A stretch of DNA of 64,000 bases, from the NCBI GenBank assembly GCA_009193035.1, contig SWDT01000561.1, positions 1 to 64,000 of the forward strand, read 5' to 3'. Shown here piece by piece: positions 34,720 to 45,719 of the stretch. A model generated the notes under the pieces. That model made no database searches. It was given only the letters and a program-made list of their open reading frames with translations, and had not been told where the DNA came from. Position 1 is the first letter of the stretch. Each line of letters starts with the position of its first letter. A program made the position numbers and the translations under genes. Source of the DNA: Halicephalobus mephisto (lineage: Eukaryota; Nematoda; Chromadorea; Rhabditida; Panagrolaimidae).

Positions 34720-35062
34720 ATTATTTTTGTTGTTAGAATTAGGTTAAATTTAAAAATAAAAAATGATTGCGGTTTGGAATTTAGGCAAAAGACGAGGAAG
34801 AGTGTAAATCGATCTGCCAGATTTATTGTTTTTTAAATCTTTCATTTTTCGCGGGAATTTGAAAATTTTGAAAAAGTTTTAATTTTTTAATTTTTTAGGA
34901 AATTTTAGGATTTTGAAAAACGAAAGTGAAGACAAAACAAATGACAAAGTTTACTATTTTTTTTACTTTTAATTGTTCTTGAATGAGAATTTGAAATATT
35001 TTATATTAAAAAATAAAAATTTTTCAAAACTGGACTTTTCGGTCGAAGAAACAATTAGACCG

Positions 35063-35149
35063 TCAAAACTTGTCTTGAGCGGCATTCCAGGCTTTTTCTG
35101 GGATTGACTGGCCTGAGTCAAGTTCGATCGAGGCGGGCTCTGGAATCTT
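35063..35149 (-). other. Exon-like island ending in a stop
   Basis: The minus strand reads KIPEPASIELDSGQSIPEK and then AWNAAQDKF followed by TGA at 35063-35065. It is GC-richer than the flanks and looks coding. The only acceptor is a weak TTATTTAAAAG. It lies 43 bp upstream of the ATG of the next plus-strand gene, so a promoter element or 5' leader of that gene is an alternative. Plus-strand frames also cross it. Confidence 0.2.
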
Positions 35150-35192
35150 CTTTTAAATAATTTTTGAAATTTCGAAATTCTCATTTTTGAAA

Positions 35193-36511
35193 ATGAAGCA
35201 TATTTCTATTTTGTTTATTTTATTTTTGGAGAATTGTCAAAGTAAGTCGGAAAATTAAATATATTTCAAATTTTTTAAAATTTAAAAATTTTTTGTTTTT
35301 TTTAAATTTAAAAATTTTTCGATTTTTTTAAAATTTTTTGTTTTTTTTTAAATTTTTCGATTTTTTTAAAATTTAAAATTTTTCGATTTTTTTATAATAA
35401 TGTGATTTTAGGCCAATTTCGGACTTTTCCTTGGAGCGAGGAAGAGCCCCGTTTTTATGCCTCCGGGGATCGAGGGCAAAGAAGAAAATACATCCCGATG
35501 TTGAGCAGATTCACTCCTTATCTGACAGAAGACTCCCTTCCGGAACCCGTGTACGGGAGGCTCCAGAACCCCGGACCTGAGGACGTCCTCGAATCTGAGC
35601 ATTTCCGGAATCTACCGTATCCTTTTGGAGCGAATTACCACCGACCGGAATCTGACGAATCTGAGTCTCGAGAATTCTCAGAACCGTTTTCTGGACCTCG
35701 AGAAGAAGTCGAACAAGACCGGGAATCTGAATCTTCAATACCGTACTCGAGGCCTTCGGAATCTGAAAAAAACGAAAAACCTTTTTTCGGACCAGTTTTG
35801 CCTTTTCACAAATCGGGAAGGACTGGCGGAGATCCTCAAGGAGGTAGATTTAACAAAACAAAAATAATGAAGAAACCATACTCTCCTGGATACGGTAGCG
35901 AAATTAGGATTCCTGAAGCCAAATCCCGACCAGATAGATTGTTCGAAATAAAGCCTCCAGAAGAATTTCCAAGTGCTCCAAATTCTAAAAATAATGGTCT
36001 TCAGAATCCCGTCATTCAGAAGTTTCAAATTTCGCAGAATTCTGATTTTCAGAAGCCTCAGAATCTCACTTTCCAGAATCCTACTTCTGAGAATTTCCAA
36101 AATCTTCAGAATCCTCAAAGTTCTGTTCTTCGGAATTCCGGTTTTCAGAATCTTCGGAAACCTGTCTTTCAGAAACCTCAGAATCTCACTTTCCAGAATC
36201 CTACTTTTGAAAACTCCAAAAATCTTCAGAATTCTGGTTTTCGAATACCCCAGAATCCTTCACTAAGTACTGTAGCAGCCCTTCGAAAAAGTGGATATAC
36301 TTCTTTACCGTATGAAACCTCGACTACAGTACCTCATTACAAAGTTGCAGAGTTGCCACCGCTCTATAGTCCGCTTCAGGGTCCTTTCCCGAGAGCTCCC
36401 CAGAAACCGATGGAAAGTCACAAATCAGAAGCCTCCGCCAGAAGTCTCCCGTCGAGTTTTCGGAATTTTTTTCCTCCGGGATTCGGTCCTTTTGCTGAAA
36501 ATCAACATTGA
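35193..36511 (+). CDS. Secreted low-complexity protein with F/Q/N-rich repeats
   Basis: Two exons, 35193-35241 and 35412-36511, join in phase 1 and encode 382 residues. Residues 1-17 (MKHISILFILFLENCQS) form a signal peptide, with the splice junction right at its end. The mature chain has acidic-serine and proline-rich stretches. Residues about 205-290 hold an irregular repeat with PQNLTFQNPTSENF and PQNLTFQNPTFENS as the clearest copies, the second being a near copy of the first about 42 residues later. It ends FFPPGFGPFAENQH. No cysteine-rich or enzymatic domain is visible. An extracellular matrix or cuticle role is possible but not shown. Its style resembles the secreted protein at 42356-43385. 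Confidence 0.75.
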
Positions 36512-36529
36512 AAAAATTCGATAAAAATG

Positions 36530-37090
36530 AAATTATAAAAACTCAAAAAAAAATATTTAAAAAATGGTCCTGACACGAATTTTCAAAACTTTTTAGAAAT
36601 TACAGTATCCTAAGGGGAAACTTTTGTTTGACAATTATTTCATATTAATTGTATTACTGTAAAAACTCAAAAAAAAATATTTTTAAAAAATGGTCCCGAC
36701 ACGAATTTCGAAAACTTCTTAGAAATTACAGTATCCTAAATAAAGTATTTTTATTTTTTTATACTTGTTCCTTTACAAGATTTCGTAGTCAGTTTTTTAG
36801 AATTATTTGTCTCAGACACACCTGGGACTTTCTAGGGCAGAGTACGTGGGGTACACAACCCCATACTTGTCCTAGTAAATTAATACTTACCCCCAAAATC
36901 CTCCTAGACCTCGAAGAACCCATAACTAACACCACACTGTCTCATCAAACCTACATTACTTAAAATATAATTTTATTTTTGAATTAAAATTTACATAAAA
37001 TTCGAAAATATTTTTTCTTTTCTTTTTGGCGTTGTGTGTCCTTCGCCAAGTGTCTTGTTTCTTCTTTTTTTTCTTTTCCTTTTTCGATCC
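36530..37090. other. Intergenic region with repeats shared with 46.4-47 kb
   Basis: Two copies of a unit with AATGGTCCYGACACGAATTT and GAAATTACAGTATCCTAA lie at 36560-36740. From 36757 to 36860 the sequence (ACAAGATTTCGTAGTCAGTT, then GTCTCAGACACACCTGGGAC) is a diverged reverse copy of 46680-46770. An open frame through it is probably repeat-derived. TTGGCG...CGCCAA at 37027-37050 can form a small hairpin in the likely 5' leader of the next gene. Confidence 0.55.
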
Positions 37091-37095
37091 TCACA

Positions 37096-39385
37096 ATGCC
37101 CCTGAATCCGGACGAAATTGTCGCTCTTACAGGCACTGATTTCGTGACACAGGTCCCGAATATCCGTTATCGTCAGCATGGCACTGTTTTGGGCACTATT
37201 AAGATGTACCAGGACAGATTTGAATGGCACGATCCAGGATTGTCGGATCCCGTAGTTTTGATCCCTTTCGAAACTGTTTCTGGTTTGTTTTTTTACTTTT
37301 TATATATAAATAATCAACTTTAGAATTACGTGTATCGGCTCCAGATAAACCCAAAGTCCAAATCCAGGCGGTTCTGACGAATCAGGAACATGTGAATTTT
37401 CATTTTGCCGAGCCGGGGAAGTCCAAGGATGGGTTGCTCGATCTGCAGAAGAAAACCAGAGCAGATTTGCAGAATCTCATTGTCAGACATCGGAAGATCT
37501 TGAAAACTGTGAGTTTGTTCGGTTTTTAGGATTTTCTAAGAACAAAAACAACGACGCCTTTTCGATTGAGCATTTGGGTGTTAATGGGGAGTTTTCGGAG
37601 ACCTACCGCCACTTCCATATATGATTATTAACCTTCGAGGATAGGTAGAGTCTTTTGTACCGTTTGTAGTCCTAATCTAGAAGTTGTACATCTCCAAGCG
37701 GGATATAATTCTAAATTGCTGCAGAATCGCAGGATTACGAAATCACCACCACGTAGCACCCGCATTTTAGGCTACTATTGTCTGTAGACAACTTTGCCAA
37801 AAAGTTCATTTATAACCTTTGCGCCACATGGTTGATTGCAGAACATCCCAGAAATCCGGGAGTTAGGCTACTTGGATTACTAAAAACAAATCTCATCATT
37901 GTTATTTCATAAACATGGCGATTCCCAATTTGTAGTACTGCGAAATTTTCAGCATGAACAACGGATGTCAAATGCGACTATGCACGCGCTAGACTCGAAA
38001 AGGAAATTGCTAAAAACCTCCTGGCTTCTGAAGATCATGTACAACAGTCTGGTGATGAATAATGTGATGTCTCCTGAAGATTTCTGGAAGATGTACTACA
38101 AACCCCACGAGGCCACTCACGAGCAACCCGGAGTTTCCAACGGATTCCTTTTCGACATTGACATAGGACCCACCGGAGCCGTGAACCTCTCCCAAGAAGT
38201 CAGGAGACAGATTTACAAGACCTACCCGAGTATCGAGAAGAAGTACATTGAATACGTCCCGAATACAATGTCGGAACAGGATTTCTGGGCCAAATTTATC
38301 CAATCTCATTACTTCTACCGTGATCGGAATCCGGAATACAAGAAAAACGACCCAATTTCCGACTGTATCCAGGAAGACGAAGAGCAATTGAACCAAAATG
38401 CGAGACGGTTGCTTCACTACAAGAAGGATAAGGATCTCTTGAATATTCTAGAAGACGACGGATTATATGCCGATAGAGTGGGTTTCTTACCATGTCCACT
38501 AATGACCGTAATTTTCAGCCGGAACTGTTCAATCCTGTTTTATCGGATAGGAAGAAACTTATCAGGAGATTAAACGACTTCTCAGATCGTGTTCTAGAAG
38601 CTGCGTTGGATCCCCAAAGAAACAACATCATTGATAGCAAGTCGGATAAAAACAATCCAACGCCGATGGAGATTGATTCTGTTCCGTTGGATGAGGAAGA
38701 AGCACCAATTGCAGATGGGGATTTTTCGTTAACGTACTATGTCAAGAAACCAGGAGTCCCGGAATCTGGAACGAGTTCGGAAAAAATCAGAGAAGATGTT
38801 CTCCCTGAAGATTTGGATTATTCTGACCAAGAATTGAACTTGATTGACCAGGAAGGAAAAGAATCCGATGAAGAACTGGATTACCGACCACAAACCTATG
38901 GAAGAGATGTTCATTCAAGATTCATTAAACTTAAAGTGCCGGCAGAAATGTTTAAAGAAGTCTGTGATGAATTAATAGAAAGATCAGAAGGAATCGAAAA
39001 TGGAGAAGATGATTTTGATCTGGAGTATGAAGATGCGAAAATAGCAATGGATATGACATATCCATTTGATCCTGAAAGAAAAGAAGACCCAATGCCAGTT
39101 ATTCCGTTGCATCTAATTAGGAGATTATTTTCTGCAAATGTTGTTGTTCTTGAATTATGTCAACAATCAAGGAAACTAATGTCACAGAAGACAATTCCAA
39201 GCTCAAAACAAGCAATTGCTGTTTGTTCTGCATTGACGGCATTTCAGAACACTACTCTAGCAGAATTGAGAGATGTCTGTCGAGAAGAAGCCTGGAGCAC
39301 AGTCAAGTTCCTGGATTACCTCCAAGTCCTGATCGATGGCGTCCTGGCTAAGGCGATGGAACTCAAAGACAGCATTGGTTCATAA
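37096..39385 (+). CDS. gtf-2H1: TFIIH subunit 1 (p62), core transcription and repair factor
   Basis: Four exons: 37096-37282, 37324-37508, 37953-38477 and 38519-39385, encoding 587 residues (human p62 has 548). p62 is a structural subunit of the TFIIH core, acting in promoter opening and nucleotide excision repair. The N-terminus has the pleckstrin-like domain (YQDRFEWHDPGLSDP, then QAVLTNQEHVNFHFAEPGK). Two BSD domains follow: SPEDFWKMYY near 190 and MSEQDFWAKFIQSHYFYRDR near 255-275, both with the conserved FW. The C-terminal helical part has CREEAWSTVKFLDYLQVL. An acidic insert with EEAPIADGDF is longer than in human. Introns are 41, 41 and 444 nt; the last-named one is intron 2 and is unusually GC-rich. 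It ends 133 bp from the convergent zinc-finger gene. Confidence 0.93.
37509..37952 (+). other. GC-richer intron 2 of the p62 gene
   Basis: Unlike other introns here, 37540-37890 has near-balanced base composition, with ACCTACCGCCACTTCCATAT and GGGATATAATTCTAAATTGC. I found no in-phase alternative exon and no clear snoRNA boxes or tRNA fold, but a non-coding RNA or a second short exon is possible. Confidence 0.3.
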
Positions 39386-39518
39386 CTTTACTTTTAAATT
39401 CAAAGTCCGCAACAAATTAATAACGAAAGGTAAATCCTTTCTTTTGCAAACAATATAAGCAAAAATTATCAATTCAAATAACGAGTCTTGTATACTGCTG
39501 AGATTCCTGAAGTTGCAT

Positions 39519-41873
39519 TCATACGGGGTCAGACTCCGTTGGAGTCGTGTCAGTTTGTTGTCGCTGTTCTTCCTCCTCCACCAACGGTTGTTGAACTCCA
39601 TTGATTTTGTGAGATGTGTTAGCAAACACTTCAGCATTGTTAGCAGTTTGTGGCATTGGAACTTCGTCACCATCAGGAATTTCGTGTTTAATGTCTGTTT
39701 CCGGTTGAGACACAGGTACTTCCTCAACAGCTTCAGCTTGCGAATACTGAACAACATATGGTTCGCCTTCTTCAAACACAGGATTCGATGCTTCAACTTG
39801 TTGAAGTACTTGGTCAATCGCATTCTGGTCAATATGGCATGGACCGTTAACAAGTAAATATATTGGATGACCGGTTGTTGATTTCAAATTTAAAACCTAA
39901 AGATTCACAAATCATTTAATTCCTCATTTCTAAACTCACTTTCGTAAACGGAGCATTGAATTTAGCTCTAAGTTCTTTCAAAATATTTTCGTCTTTGATC
40001 ATAAATCTATTCGAGAGATCGGGTGGCCGTTTGACAGTACGGCGTTTCTTCATAGGTGGGCCATCTGTTTTTATATCGATACCTTCATACTCTGGCATTT
40101 GTTGTGGATGTTTTGCTTTTAGATGACGAACCGCACGACACATATTGTACGGTTTGTGCAGCGGATAAGTCATATGACATAAAAGGCATTCTATTTCAGT
40201 TGGTCCGAGGAATTCCATACAACCATTACTTAATCTGTATAAGCGAGTTTTACAAAGCTCCATCTGACAATCGGCAAGTCTTTCTGGATGAGATTCTCTA
40301 TAATGACGAATAGTTCCTGCACTAATAACAGCAGCAAGGATATCTTTCTGACATATTTTGCATCTCCAATGACACTCATCAACAGGTTCAATAAATTCCG
40401 AGTTATCCGGCACTGCTTGTCTAAGTTTTGGCATGACAAAATGACGTTTTGGTTTACTTCTTCTTCCAAACGACATTCTTGAATTCGAGTAATTTGTCGT
40501 TGTCTGATTTTCAACATCCTCTTCCTCTCCTTCCTCCTCAGCCACGGGTTCCCCATTATTCTGATCACGTTGCATATGTCGAACAATTGCTTTCTCCAGT
40601 GCTTCTTCCGACGAGTGCGTTGTACCAAACCTCCCGCACCTGTAATGTTTCTCGTCTGGCATAACAACTTCAAAAGAATCTCCATATCGTTCTGTTAATC
40701 TGGCGTTAATGAGTACTTCTTGCAGACATAGATTGCATTTCGGTACTTCTATCTCGTCCGGATGTACTTCGTGAAAATGCATACCCACCGCGCTTCCGTC
40801 CATGAACATTCCGCACCAGATGCATTGGAGATTATCATGAGCACCGAATTGAGTGTCAATCACTGCGAAATCATTGGCAGAGAGTGGTTTGGCAAATGAG
40901 GATTGTGTTTGGTACTCCAATGTACCCCATAAACCTGCGCATTTGTGTGCTGATGGATGCCATGCATTGAAATGACGAACAAGATGCACTATTTCGAACT
41001 TCTTATTGAGGGACACAACTGCATGACAATACCCACATCTGGCGTGCTGTTTATCCACAAGTGTTACAGGTACTTGTCTACCGAGTTTTTCAACCATCTT
41101 CTTCTTTAACGAATTCTCGAGCTCTTCCAATGTCATTACTGACGTCTTCACTCTGATCTGACTCACTCGTCTCAGTGGTCTCCCAGCTCTGGCAGTCGAA
41201 ATGTAATTTCCATGTTCGTCATACACGGCACCGCGTCCCCTGAGCCAAGCCTGAAGGAAATGCGTATATAGATTCGGGATCTCTGACTTACGTCGTATGA
41301 CACTTCTTCGAAGTCCGTAGTTCCGTCCGCCACCACTTCTGGGTGCACCGTAGGCAGATGGTGACTCATGAGCAGATCGTAATTCATCACTTCGCCGCAT
41401 ATTCCACAGCAGACATTCTGATCAGCTATCTCGTCGTAATCGGTCTTGATGTGATGTGCTCCTTCCTCGACGTAGTACTCTCCTTCTGGAAGAAAGTTGT
41501 TGAGGATGTTTATAACGTCAACACTTACCGAACCCTTCTCCATCAGCGACTTCGATATATGAGGCTTCTCCCTGGAACGACGGGCCGGTGAAAGGGACAA
41601 GACAGAAAAACTTACTTCTTCGATGGTGACGTACGCTTCTGCTTCCATGGGTTCCTTCTGGGGCATGAGCAACGGGGGTTCGTCATCGTCAACTGCAATG
41701 GGGGCTTCCTCGCCCTCCACATCTACCTGCTCTTCTGCGTTGACTTGGTCCTCGATGTACTCCGTCGTCTCGGGTTCCTCTCCATTCTCGATTTGGGCCT
41801 CTTCTGGTTGGTCCTGTGGTTCTTCCGATGCTTGGCTTTTACCACTAGAAACTCTAACTCGTTTACGAACCAT
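39519..41873 (-). CDS. C2H2-like multi-zinc-finger protein, unnamed
   Basis: Five exons: 41616-41873, 41529-41571, 41292-41485, 39940-41250 and 39519-39896, encoding 727 residues. The 43-nt exon 2 (GEASYIEVADGEGF) is in a different frame from the read-through ORF but is required by phase. The first 100 residues are acidic. At least five Cys2-His2-like motifs follow: CCGICGEVM...HH (about 127-148), CGYCHAVV...HLVRH (237-263), CIWCGMFM...HFHEVH (308-328), CKICQKDI...HYRESH (about 440-465) and CLLCHMTY...HLKAKH (about 495-525). A basic KKRRTVKRP suggests nuclear import. The spacing, with WHP, VHP or HPE after the last His, resembles BED-type fingers. It is probably a DNA-binding or chromatin protein; I do not recall its name. 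TTTTCTAG lies 10 nt before the ATG. Confidence 0.85.
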
Positions 41874-42355
41874 AACGAGTTTCCTAGAAAATAACAAAAA
41901 TATAAAATAGTGCCAAAAATGTAAATCATGAAACGAAATATTTCCCGACACGACCTCGACTTATTCGCTGCGAGTTTCACAACTAACAATAGAGCAGAGC
42001 AGCAGGCGTTCGTCCTGAGACCATGCGGACGGACAAATCAATTGCATTTATTTTAAATGTGCGTTCTCTGCGAGAGCCGCAACGCGCTTGTCCGACTCGC
42101 TCGGGTAGTTATGTTTAGCAAGGAACAACGCTCCATTTTGGCGCCAATTCGAAAAATAAAAAATGTCGAAACATACTTTGCGTTCCGTTTTCGATCTGGA
42201 ATCGGATTCAATGGACACGTTTATCCGTGTGAAAGTGAGAAGCCGCTTTTCGAAGGTGAAAAACTGGTATTCACGGGGAGGAACACGATCAACGATGATC
42301 TGGACGAGTCGGAAACCGGAGGATCGGATCATGAATCCTCATTCTCATCTGGGAG
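41874..42355. promoter_or_regulatory. Divergent promoter region
   Basis: It separates the zinc-finger gene (minus) from the secreted-protein gene (plus). The putative spliced-leader acceptor TTTTCTAG of the zinc-finger gene is at 41884-41891. From 42000 to 42355 the sequence is GC-rich and has open plus-strand frames of 80-108 codons. These lack a clear splice link and are in other frames than the downstream signal peptide, so I treat them as chance, though an upstream 5' exon is possible. Confidence 0.35.
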
Positions 42356-43385
42356 ATGGTTGTCGAAGTGGTCTGGTTGTTGATGGTTATTGCAGTCGTT
42401 GATGGACAACATTACGGTGAGATATTGTAGAAAAAACTCGTTCGGATCTCTGTTCATATATGAATGTTTCACTTTCTCTCTTATTTGTAAATTGTTACAT
42501 CAGACAAATTGTTTAATTTCTGATTAATATATGAGTTTTGATAATTTCCTAGGCTGTAGAAGGATATTAAAAGAAATTAATAGTTTCGACTCTATTCATA
42601 TATGAATGTTTCACTTTTTCTCTTTTTTATGAATTATTATATCAGACAAATTGTTTTAAATCTTACTTTATGTGTGGATTTGTCTGATATTCAACACTTC
42701 GATAAGATATAAAAAGAGACAACTCATTTTCAATTTCGATTCACTTCAATTTTCACAATTTTCTCGTTTTAGTAAGTTATTATAGAAAAAAACTTATTCT
42801 GGATGTGGATTTTTGCAATTTTTAATTTTTAGGAAGTATTTCATAAAATAACTTGTTTTAAATTTTGATATATCAATTTTTTCCTTTTTATTAGTAAAAA
42901 ATTATTTTTTTGTGGATTTTTTAATTTTTCTAATTTCAGACTACTTTCGGCCGCGTCTCGTCGGGCGGCCGATGGAGATGTCTGCACGTGGTTCGAAATC
43001 TCCAGAATCCGTGAATTCTGTCATTTTCATGAAATATGGAAATTTCGAAAGAGAAACTGACAATCGTCCAGAATCCGATTCTCATTTTTACAAAGAAAAA
43101 CCGTTTTATCGGTCTCTAAGAAATCCGGAAAGTTCTTATTTCAAGGTTCCTCGTGGCTCCAGAGGTACTTTTTACTCGACTTCAGAATCCCCAAGTTACC
43201 GTTTGGTTCCCGAAAGGTCCGGTTTTTCGAAGGGTTTCGGAAATCCGAAATCCCATCCTGAGTGGAATTCCGAAATTAATGAAATCGAACAAAAAATTTA
43301 CGAAATTATGAAAGAACTTCCGAGTCCGTTCTCCCGAGCCGGATCTGCTCCAGAATTCCACTACAGTTATCAGTTTTTATTTTAA
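42356..43385 (+). CDS. Secreted disordered protein, 168 residues
   Basis: Two exons, 42356-42416 and 42940-43385, join in phase 1. Residues 1-17 (MVVEVVWLLMVIAVVDG) form a signal peptide, followed by QHYDYFRPRLVGRPME. The mature protein is basic, rich in S, R, P, F and Y, and has no cysteine or known domain. A helical segment near 125-145 (NEIEQKIYEIMKELP) precedes the end. Like the gene at 35193 it has a two-exon layout with the signal peptide in exon 1, so the two could be distant relatives, but alignment is weak. The last codons lie within about 10 bp of the breakpoint of the inverted TANGO2 duplication, so the C-terminus may have been altered. Confidence 0.7.
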
Positions 43386-43393
43386 ACATTTTT

Positions 43394-43461
43394 AAAATGA
43401 TTAATTTATGTTTTGAAGTTTTGTCGTTTGGAGGTCGGATGAAAAGGAAAGTCACACACAT
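43394..43461 (-). pseudogene. Truncated TANGO2 first-exon copy
   Basis: Only residues 1-23 of the TANGO2 homologue are present, ending just before the NRDE signature (residues 25-28). One residue differs (His for Tyr18). Without the rest of the gene it cannot make the protein, but promoter and leader acceptor appear intact, so it may still be transcribed. Confidence 0.8.
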
Positions 43462-44087
43462 CTGGAAAAATTGATAAAGATAACCTTGACGAAATAACGG
43501 AAAAGAACTGCGAGTTCTGGACTCGGCATGGGTTCAAGGATCCTTTTACATTCACCGAGACCCACCAGGTGCTCCCGACACCGAGACCCTCAAACCCCGC
43601 AATCCCTCTCCTTTGTTTCAGTGTACTGTTGCTAAAACCTTAACCACATGGTTCCGAGGGGAATTTTCCGAACTTCTCAGGAACTACAGTAACCTAAGTG
43701 GGACTTTGATAGGTATTTCGTATTACTGTAAAAACTCGAAAAACTTAACAAAGTGGTCCCGAGGGGAATTTTCCGAACTTCTCAGGAACTACAGTAACCT
43801 GAGTGAAAACTTTGATAGGTATTTCGTATTACTGTAAAAACTCAAAAAACTTAACAAAGTGGTCCCGAGGGGAATTTTCCGAACTTCTTAAGAACTACAG
43901 TAACCTAAGTAGAACATTTTTAGTTGCATTTTTACGAAATTACGTATGGACCGTACTATTCTGAAAGTAAAAAGTGAACATTCCCCACGAAACGGTCCTG
44001 ACACGAACTTCCAAAGCTTCTTAGAAACTACAGTAACTTAAACAGAGTATTTTTACTTTTTATACTCGTACTTTTACAAGATTACGT
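43394..44087 (-). repeat. Left arm of inverted duplication, holds a TANGO2 5' fragment
   Basis: This segment is a highly similar reverse complement of 46747-47340. On the minus strand it repeats the TANGO2 spliced-leader acceptor (TTTTTCCAG), the ATG at 43461 and the first 23 codons (MCVTFLFIRPPNDKTSKHKL then IIL) before the match stops at about 43394. The remaining reading continues antisense into the secreted-protein gene and stops after about 52 codons. It also contains the upstream flank with GGATCCTTTTACATTCACCG. The GGTCCCGAGGGGAATTTTCC unit occurs three times here and twice in the right arm. Confidence 0.9.
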
Positions 44088-44099
44088 ATCAATCGTACG

Positions 44100-44520
44100 A
44101 TTACCAAAAAAATGTACTTTTTTAATTGACCAATTTCGACACAAACTTTTGGAAGATTTTTTGAAACTTATCTACGTGAAAATTTTTCTTTTTTTTGATG
44201 GTTGTTCTTTAATGTTTTCTTGATCAATTTTTTGGAACTAGAGTCTTTTTACAAAGAAATGAACTCCAGTGGATATGGCTTTTTGGAATGAGTTATGTAT
44301 CGTTTTGAATCTTTAAAGACGGACTTTCGGAATCTGGACATGATAAAACTTTTCTGTTTCGAACGTTTCTTCCAATTTTTATACCTAATTTAAAAATTAA
44401 AAATTAAAAAATAAATAATTTTGAATGACTTTACATCTGTTATATAGCACTTTCAAAGACATTTTAGATATTTTTAAATTTTTTTATAAAGTTTTTATTT
44501 AAAATTTCAAATATGTTTAA
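44100..44520. other. Spacer of the inverted duplication, no gene seen
   Basis: A/T-rich sequence of mixed content with no splice-bounded frame. It leads into the tandem repeat at 44525. Confidence 0.5.
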
Positions 44521-44524
44521 AACC

Positions 44525-45300
44525 CAGAGTTAGTTTTCAGAATCCTGAATTCTGGAGCTTAACTTTTGATTCTAATTTCAGATTCAGAATCTATAGGTTT
44601 TATTACTGTATTTAAGTACTTTTTGTTCAGTTGGAATTCTGAAATTTAAATAAAAAATTTCGTGATATAAATTCCTGATATATAAGTACCATAAGATTAA
44701 AATTCTTGAATTCTGGAGGTTAACTTTTAATTCTCATTTTAAATTCAGAATCTATAGGTTTTTTAACCTATTATAAGTATTTTTTATTCAATTCCAACTC
44801 TGAAATTGAAACAAAAAAGCCCGTGATGTAAATTTCTGATATATAAGTACCATATAATCCAGATTCCTGGATTCTGGAGGTTAACTTTTAATTCTGATGC
44901 TAGATTCAGGATCTATGGATCCGATTACCCTACTATAAAAGGTTTTTGTTCAATTCCATCTTCAAAAGTAAAACAAAAAAGTTCGTGATATAAATTCCTG
45001 ATATATAAGTACTATATGATTAAAATTCCTGAATTCTGGAAGTTAAATTTTAATTCTCATTTTAAATTCAGAATCTATAGGTTTTTTAACCTATTAGAAA
45101 TACTTTTTGTTCAATTCCAACTCTGAAATTGAAACAAAAAAGCCCGTGATGTAAATTCCTGATATATAAGTACCATATGATTAAAATTCCTGAATTCTGG
45201 AGGTTAACTTTTAATTCTGATGCTAGATTCAGAATCTATAAGTTTTTTAACCTATTATAAGTATTTTTCGTTCAATTCCAACTTCAAAATTGAAATATGA
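44525..45300. repeat. About 155-160-bp tandem repeat, five copies
   Basis: Each unit has GATTCCTGAATTCTGGAGGT, TAGATTCAGAATCTATAGGT, TTCAATTCCAACTCTGAAAT and CCTGATATATAAGTACCATA. The units are well conserved, suggesting recent amplification. Confidence 0.85.
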
Positions 45301-45315
45301 ATGCTTAGGACAGAG

Positions 45316-45551
45316 ATGTCTGAAGTTGAAACACCACATAACCGGTCTGTATTCCGTTTTTGCGAAACCCTTTTCTGAAGCGAAAAAGTTGGAAAATCTC
45401 TGAATTTAGGATTAAGTTTTCTCGCGTTCTTGATCACTTTTTCGAAAAACTAATGAGTTCAAAAAACAAACCTAGTTGGAAAAAAGAATTATTAAAATTA
45501 GTCGAGTTAAAGCAAAAAATCGAACATGTCCGAAATAGTTCCCAGATTTGA
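45316..45551 (+). CDS. Candidate small two-exon gene, 56 residues
   Basis: Exon 1, 45316-45344, starts ATG (MSEVETPHN) and ends at a CG|GTCTGT donor. A 65-nt intron ends GAATTTAG at 45409. Exon 2, 45410-45551, continues IKFSRVLDHFFEKLMSSKNK, then a lysine-rich helical segment WKKELLKLVELKQKIEHVRN and a TGA. Phase is consistent and the island is GC-richer than the repeats on either side. The product would be a small basic helical, possibly coiled-coil, protein. I do not recognise it. The donor is not perfect; exon 2 could instead belong to another model. Confidence 0.4.
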
Positions 45552-45719
45552 AAAAAAATATTTTTGAATTTTCTCAAATTTTTGATATATGAAATTTCAC
45601 ACATTTATTCCAGATTTTTTCGTTCCAGAAGAAGGTTCTACAAAAATGGAATGCAGATTCTGAATTTTCGTTTTGAGAATTTCGAAATTATATGACTCAT
45701 TTCAATACAAAAAAAAACG

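Noticed and set aside
36649..36963. 104-codon frame upstream of the p62 gene, resembling a frame at 46433-46729
   Set aside because: The likeness comes from a shared dispersed repeat; neither has splice sites or a conserved product.
42057..42402. Two plus-strand frames of 108 and 80 codons between divergent genes
   Set aside because: They are in other frames than the signal-peptide exon that begins at 42356 and have no clear donor leading to it. Retained only as part of the promoter region.
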